Assembly (NCBI GenBank): GCA_008638375.1 | Contig: CM018047.1 | Coordinates: forward strand, 49,849,679-49,913,678 | From: Nyssa sinensis | Taxonomy: Eukaryota > Streptophyta > Magnoliopsida > Cornales > Nyssaceae | Direction of reading: 5' to 3' | DNA: 64,000 bases | Part shown: piece after piece, positions 58,667-64,000 of the stretch | Layout of the letters: the number at the start of each line of letters is the position of its first letter | Position numbering within the stretch: position 1 is the stretch's first letter | Notes under the pieces: generated by a model | Database searches by the model: none | What the model was told of the DNA's origin: nothing | Seen by the model: the letters and a program-made list of their open reading frames with translations, nothing else | Made by a program: the position numbers and the translations under genes

Positions 58667-59904
58667 ATGGCTAACATTATAACTAATTTAACTCTAGCAA
58701 TTTTGTTCTCTCTGTAAGTAGTTGGAGTAAGAACACAACACTACTCCATCAATGGTCATGATGGCATGTTTGTATCACCCTTGGTGGCCAATGATGGTAT
58801 TTGCAAGTCAATGGTGGAGACACGAGGCTATGTTTGCGAAGAGCATACGGTACAATACCTAGTATCTTATGTCGTATAGTTTACATCATAGTTACTACAA
58901 TAGGCTCCTCCCAGTGATTTGAGAATTGGGATCATGCAATCCAATTGTGGATCATTTGTAATTTGGAATGCAAGATTTAGCGTTCTCAAAAAATCATGCA
59001 ATAAATAAAAATATGCATCCATATATCGTTAGAATTTTGATTTTATAAGCGTCTAAGTTCATTGGAATTTTTTCAATATACATTTATATATGAATATTAT
59101 GATAAATGTGATAAAAAAAAGTAACTCATGTTTCATATAAATGTATTTCATTCTAAGAAAGTAATGTGAAGAAACCTACTCTTAATGTACCACGTTTTAT
59201 AACAAGTGATGATTTACATTCCCGTTTCTGTTCAGGTTCACGTACTGTAATGATCTACGTTCCAAGTAACATTGGTTTACATTTTGTGAGCTCTGGCATT
59301 TACTGACTTTAATGTGTTTCAGGTAACAACACAAAATGGATACATTCTTAGCATGCAAAGGATTCCAGTGGGGCGTTCTGGAAAGAAACCAGACAAGCCT
59401 CTTGTGCTTTTATAGCATGGACTGATGGTGGTTAGTGTATATGCACTCTCCAACTTCTTTTACTGCTAGTGTTGATTTTTTGCAATATATGTAGAGTGAT
59501 GTACCACTGGTACCAATCAATGAGACAAGTTATGTTGTCGTCGCATGATGCAAATACATGGTTGATGAATTCTGCTGAGGGATCTTTAGCATTCATCTTA
59601 GCTGATATTGGGTTTGATGTTTGGCTTTCCAAAACCCGCAGAACCTACTATAGCCGCGAACACACATCCATTACTGCTAAGTGCTAATGATCCTATTCCC
59701 TTCATTTTTGTGCGTGTCTTCAGCTTACATCCCTTAGCCCTATTGCTTATATGGGTTAGATGCCCGCACTCCTGCCAGAAATGCTGCTCAAATTTCTAGT
59801 GCTGAAGTAATAAATGAAGATATCCTATTTTAATATGATGTCAAATTGCAGTAGAATGAAATTGGCTTACAATACCTTTTTATCCCAATTTTTTACAGAA
59901 CTTG
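58667..59904 (+). pseudogene. Triacylglycerol lipase 2-like, copy 4 (pseudogene)
   Basis: Begins like copy 3 (MANIITNLTLAILFSL) but has TAA at codon 17 (58715-58717) within the signal peptide. Exon 2 (from 59323) has TAG at 59413-59415 where copy 3 has CAG. The exon 3 acceptor GCAG has become GCAT (59543-59546). A deletion joins intron 3 to the middle of exon 5 near 59740, removing exon 4 and the GHSLG nucleophile. Finally a Copia element starts at 59905, in exon 6. Intron 1 has the same enlarged sequence as copy 3, so copies 3 and 4 are sisters. Exons 7-9 are not in the window. Confidence 0.92.
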
Positions 59905-60898
59905 TGTTAAGAATCGAAACACAAAATGAAAGAGTACACAGCAATTCTGGGAATGACATACTTCTTATTAAATAATCTAGGCTTATGAATAGCCTTTTAC
60001 AATCTTAACAGAATGAGAAAAACTAGCTCACGTTTACAACTAATCAACGTGATAAGTGCAACTAGAAGAAGTCAAGAAACACTAAACAAATACCCTAAAG
60101 ACTAGGGCTTATTCAAACTGAATGCAACAACTTATCTGAATCCCTAATGGAAACCTAAACTTTCTCTTCATTCCCTCCCTTAAACTAGTTCCCAACTGCA
60201 ACTAGTTTAATTCAGGAACTTGGTAAACTCCCAACTGACTCCGAGACCTCTGAAACGCATCCAATGTGCAGGGCTTTGTCATCACATCTGTAAGCTGATC
60301 TTGTGTTCCACAATAAACCAACTCAACTGTTCCTTCTCGTGTGAGATCACGAAGAAAATAGAAGTTCACATCAATGTGCTTGCTTCGACCATGTAACACA
60401 GGGTTTTTTGATAGTTTAATTGTGGAACTATTATCACAAAGGATTGTAGTGCACTTCCTTTCCTCCAGACTTAGTTTCTCAAGTATCCTCTTCATCCAAA
60501 CAGCTTGGCTAGCACAAGCAGCTGCTGCCACGAACTCTGCTTCAGTGGTTGAAAGTGTGACTAGAGGTTGTTTTCTTAAGGACCAAGCAACAACTCCAGA
60601 TCCCAATATGAAGACATAGCCTGATGTGTTTTTCCTGTCTTCTAGATCTCCTGCATAGTTGCTATCTGCATAACCAACCAGACCTTTACACCCTCCCTTC
60701 TTGTAAAAAAAACTCTAAGTCCAATGGTTCCTTTCAAGTACCTCAGTATCCTCTTGGCTGCCAGCAAGTGCAACTCAGTTGGTTTAGCCATGTACTTGCT
60801 AATCAAGCGTACTGCAAACATCAAGTCCGGCCTCATAGCTGTTAAGTACATGAGGCATCCTACCATCTATTTAAACAAATTCTCATCAACACCAACCC
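59905..60898 (-). mobile_element. Copia retrotransposon fragment (3' end) in lipase copy 4
   Basis: LTR 59905-60170 (266 bp, TGTTAAGAATCG...CTCTTCA), then on the minus strand a purine tract AAGGGAGGGAATG, RNase H and the end of reverse transcriptase. The element runs on the minus strand, so its 3' LTR abuts the lipase. It is cut at 60898 by other DNA, so the 5' two-thirds are absent from this side. Unrelated in sequence to the Copia at 22732-27817. Confidence 0.85.
60202..60890 (-). pseudogene. Copia Pol C-terminus (RT end and RNase H), frameshifted
   Basis: 60890-60642 encodes VGVDENLFK, an in-frame TAG, then MVGCLMYLTAMRPDLMFAV and AAKRILRYLKGTIGL. A frameshift in an A-run (about 60708) breaks the frame. 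60606-60202 continues with RNase H: GSGVVAWSLRKQPLVTLSTT with EAEFVAA, SKHIDVNFYFLRD and DQLTDVMTKP. Dead. Confidence 0.85.
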
Positions 60899-62170
60899 TG
60901 TCACGCCCTGAATTTCTGACCGAAACCCGAGGTGCGACTGACGAACAGAAAGTAAATAAAATAAAAGATAATTAAACAGATTTATGAATTTACGTCAAAT
61001 TAAATAGAGTTCTTTAATTTTCTAAAAATTTCGGCAGCACCTCCTTTGTTTTTCGAACCTTTTCCCCCTGATAAACACAATACAACATATATATATAACA
61101 GTTACAATCCATCCTCACTCGATGGCCACAACTCTATCAAAGTTAAATATACATCACCTACTTATACAATCCATCACGTCTACTCCTACACTTAAACTAA
61201 AAGATCACAAATTCATTATTTATTACAATATACAATGTCATTTCCATGCTTTTCAGAAATACACCAATCTTTTATAATGTCTAAATACGCCCCAAGGGCC
61301 CAAATATTCTTCCAAATTCATTCCCTCTCCTTTCTCCAAGATTCCATCAAGTCCCGCGTGCCAGGAGCTTTATCTGAAACCTGTGCCCATGAATGGGTCA
61401 GCGACAACATGCTGGTATGACATAATACTAATGCAGGAAACAAAACTAAGGTCGTGCCATGTGCAAGTGTACAGTTATTTCTATATGGCATTCGATGTCA
61501 TGATGACAGTATATGAACAATATACAGTATATAAGCAGTATGCGTGACACACCCATGCAACTCTATGCCCACCCATGTCTCATGATACAGTCCTTCCCCG
61601 CTGGCATGAGTACCGCCACGTATGTCTCGCTTCACGGTCCGGAATCCGTCAGGCAGGCGAGTACCTATTGGCCGATTTTGGGTTTTTCACCACAGGATCT
61701 ACACCCTCATAATGCACCAGCACCTCGTGCTGACCCACACTATGCTTTCAAGAAATCACACGATGCCAATATGCCATGATTTCGTCATGCAATGATACAG
61801 TTCAAATGTAACATCTCTTTCATAAGCATATGCAACATGCTTTAAATAATGCATCACATTTAAGATTAACAATAGCATTTAAATTACAAGATTTCATCCA
61901 TAAATCTACGTGTCATGCTCGATCAATCCCAACACTTATACAATTCTACATGTCGCAATATCAGCGATCCTTCTAAAACATAAATCACATATGATGACAA
62001 CTCAAGAAGTAATTCATAACACCCACAGATTCATAAAGAACACGTAAGCATATAAACAATCAAATTCTAAGTGGTTTCCTAATAGCAATTACGCATAGAG
62101 AACATTCAATCATCTTATCAAATACTCCTAAGCTTAATCTCATTTCTCACATTAGTGAAATATCATACCT
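60899..62170 (+). mobile_element. Start of an LTR-like element inserted in the Copia fragment
   Basis: An abrupt change at 60899 from Copia pol to TGTCACGCCCTGAATTTCTG, a start typical of long plant LTRs (TGTCACGCCC). The next 1.2 kb has no gene. I cannot find the LTR end or a primer site, so length and class are open. Confidence 0.45.
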
Positions 62171-62249
62171 GATAGGGTTGGTCACAACCCTACTAAGTGG
62201 TGTCCACTATGCAATCCAAATCAACCAGATTGAGCTTTCGTCCACGGTT

Positions 62250-62420
62250 CATAAGTTGAAGAAACACACCGGCAGGTTGATCGAGTCGGTCAACCATTTT
62301 AAATCCAGTTTCATCAGCTTCTTCAGCCTTGACCCCATACTTAAATTGGATAATCGAATTACTACATACATTCCTCACCGTGCCATCATGACAGATAACG
62401 TCATCCCAAAGGATGGCCAT
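62250..62420 (-). pseudogene. Fragment resembling the largest subunit of RNA polymerase V/IV
   Basis: The minus strand reads WDDVICHDGTVRNVCSNSII then QFKYGVKAEE. DGTVRN-x-IQF-YG is the conserved block of RNA polymerase largest subunits that in Pol II reads DGTVRN...IQFLYGEDG, and the VCSNSIIQF-YGV version is, as I recall it, that of plant NRPE1 (Pol V) and its relatives. Beyond GVKAEE the similarity fades and TAG ends the frame at 62193, shortly before a possible donor CAG|GTATGA near 62170. It is only about 30-35 conserved codons, so a fragment at most. Confidence 0.55.
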
Positions 62421-63113
62421 TATAATAGATCCAACATCCTAAAAGTCCATCATGTTCGTCAGATGTGAACATATCCGACCTTTGTCTGGTTGCAGTCAAC
62501 ATTCCACTGACACAGCAATCACTATTTAACCCTCTAGCTGACCTGACAGGGCGGTTCCTCTTGTTTCTCCATTCCAAACTCCAATCACGTGAACTTTCAG
62601 TGGGATCTCTATTTTCAATGAAACGTTTCTGATGATCCCATTGAGACTATACACTTTCACTCTGACTGCCAACCTTTGGAGAATTTGCAATCAAATGTCA
62701 TAAACCCCTAATCATGTGTCTTGCTCCGGCCTTCAACTGAGTAGCCATCGCTCATATTCAAATGAGATTCAATACCATCACATGTTCTGTTATAAGGTTC
62801 AGACTTATTTACTAATGGGTCGTCCACCACTAGACTTCACAAACTCTTCTTCAAATTAATGCTCAGACCACTTCCCATTAGTTTGCAATGGTCTAATAGC
62901 CACTCAACCCCAACTGAGCTCCATAGCAGATCTAGTAGTCATTGGATTACAGTGCATCAGATGCAATAGAGCAGGAATTTCTTGGTGTTATTGGTGGCTC
63001 CAAGGAGGCTCATTACAAAGTGGTCATCTACAACGTATTCCTACAACAGCAGCAACTTCACAACATCCCATGGGATCAGTTCTCTGCTAACCATTTCCTC
63101 ATCACTAACCTAC
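62421..63113. other. No gene recognised
   Basis: More GC-balanced than the rest of the window. No further polymerase exon found on either strand. Confidence 0.35.
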
Positions 63114-63226
63114 CTGTTGGTTCTGCTGTCCAGATTGCACTCCATCATTTCCTTGTTGCAGCTGCTGCTGCTCTCTCTTAATCCATGGAATTTGTCTGCC
63201 TATTACACCTCCTTCCCCCAACTCAA
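63114..63226 (-). other. Possible exon, Gln-rich, unknown
   Basis: The minus strand is open for GGVIGRQIPWIKREQQQLQQ then GNDGVQSGQQNQQ and ends in a donor-like CAG|GTAGGT. Low-complexity Gln-rich sequence of no family that I recognise. Confidence 0.35.
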
Positions 63227-63319
63227 ATCAATGTCCCATGATATCCCCTTGCACTATCATCGCTGCACATGTCCAGCAATTCTAGAGCGAGGGATTCAGT
63301 CTTCAGAATATGCACTTAC

Positions 63320-63456
63320 CTGGCTCCTCTCAACTTCCTGAACATCTCCAGTTACCCTAGCCGCATTCTGATGTTCATCTGGAAAGTTCCCCATCCGAGA
63401 TTCAGGTTCTACAGTTTCTTGGCCTTGATAATTCTGATACATTCCACCTGCCCCAT
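63320..63456 (-). other. Possible exon, unknown
   Basis: On the minus strand an acceptor-like CTTCTGTCCAG is followed by an open frame (DGAGGMYQNYQGQETVEPES then RMGNFPDEHQNAARVTGDVQ and EVERSQ) and a strong donor CAG|GTAAGTGC. Splice signals and composition suggest a real exon or exon fragment; the family is unknown to me. Confidence 0.4.
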
Positions 63457-64000
63457 CTGGACAGAAGCAGCAAAGGGGATGGTCTCTTCAGCGTTCTAAA
63501 AGAGGCAATATGAGACTCCTGCACGCTACACATATACGCCCACATATACCTGCTGCCTCTATCAATCTGCTTCAAGAATCGTCCCCCTCTGCACCGCCAA
63601 ACAGAGTGCGAGGATTCCCAATTTCACCTCCAACACGGAAACGACCCAACCAGCAAATCCAACTCAACCGACTCTCAATCCGACGAACCAACGAGCCAAT
63701 TCAACACCCATGACAGCCATCGACAAAACCGCAACAACACACACACAATCCCGAACCACTGCCATACACCACAACCGTGGCTACTTCCAATACACAATAC
63801 ACTGCTTCGCAACATGACCCACCATTTTCTGTTGAATCGACCCAAATCAAGCTTCCATTATGCCAGAACAGCCCAAATGAATCAAGGTTCCCATTTCTTC
63901 AATCAGCAACATCATCCAACATAAATAATTTCCAATATATATATATACACACCTCTCCCAACATGGATACAACCAGATCGGCACATCTAACCCACTGCTG
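63457..64000. other. Window end, no gene recognised
   Basis: C/A-rich on the + strand with many short words such as CCAAC and ACACAC, and a short TA run near 63940. No supported feature. Confidence 0.35.

Overview
The window is nuclear DNA of a flowering plant, most likely a eudicot. The evidence is multi-exon genes with GT-AG introns, AT-rich intergenic DNA, Copia, CACTA, LINE, SINE, TRIM and MITE elements typical of plants, and a piece of chloroplast DNA carrying psbJ. Little of it is host coding sequence. I cannot name the species.

The backbone is a tandem array of acid lipase (triacylglycerol lipase 2-like) genes, all on the + strand. Copy 1 is the 3' half of a gene at 1-1786. Copy 2 (27916-30708) and copy 3 (50085-53710) are complete nine-exon genes that splice to open frames of 406 and 407 codons. 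Copy 4 (58667-59904) is a pseudogene with two nonsense codons, a destroyed splice acceptor, a deletion removing the catalytic-serine exon, and a Copia insertion. A tiny relic of a further copy lies at 55285-55345. Related intergenic modules (about 18.0-22.7 kb, 34.2-35.5 kb and 55.9-58.6 kb) precede copies 2, 3 and 4. The unit of duplication was therefore gene plus upstream DNA, and the copies act as 'empty sites' that date and delimit the insertions.

Between copies 1 and 2 lie a hAT-like MITE (2860-3542), a non-autonomous Copia element (3664-14020) whose 5' LTR holds a 9-kb CACTA transposon (3820-12828) filled by about 28 copies of a 161-bp satellite, a Harbinger-like element, a solo LTR, a TRIM with an extra LTR, and a nearly intact Copia element (22732-27817). 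That Copia element sits in the promoter of copy 2 and is flanked by a 67-bp direct repeat of the core promoter.

Between copies 2 and 3 lie a plastid insertion with an intact psbJ and a 13.9-kb block (35518-49393) inserted in the copy 3 upstream module. The block has short inverted ends and near-identical 8-bp flanks. It carries pieces of at least four unrelated host genes: a WRKY group IId exon, the first exon of NOTCHLESS, an F-box pseudogene and three exons of ADP-glucose pyrophosphorylase large subunit. A LINE and two SINEs are also inside. It resembles a Pack-MULE or another gene-capturing transposon.

Downstream of copy 4, a Copia 3' end is cut at 60899 by the start of another LTR-like element. 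The DNA beyond it includes a minus-strand fragment resembling the largest subunit of RNA polymerase V, part of the plant transposon-silencing machinery, and other coding-like exons I could not identify.
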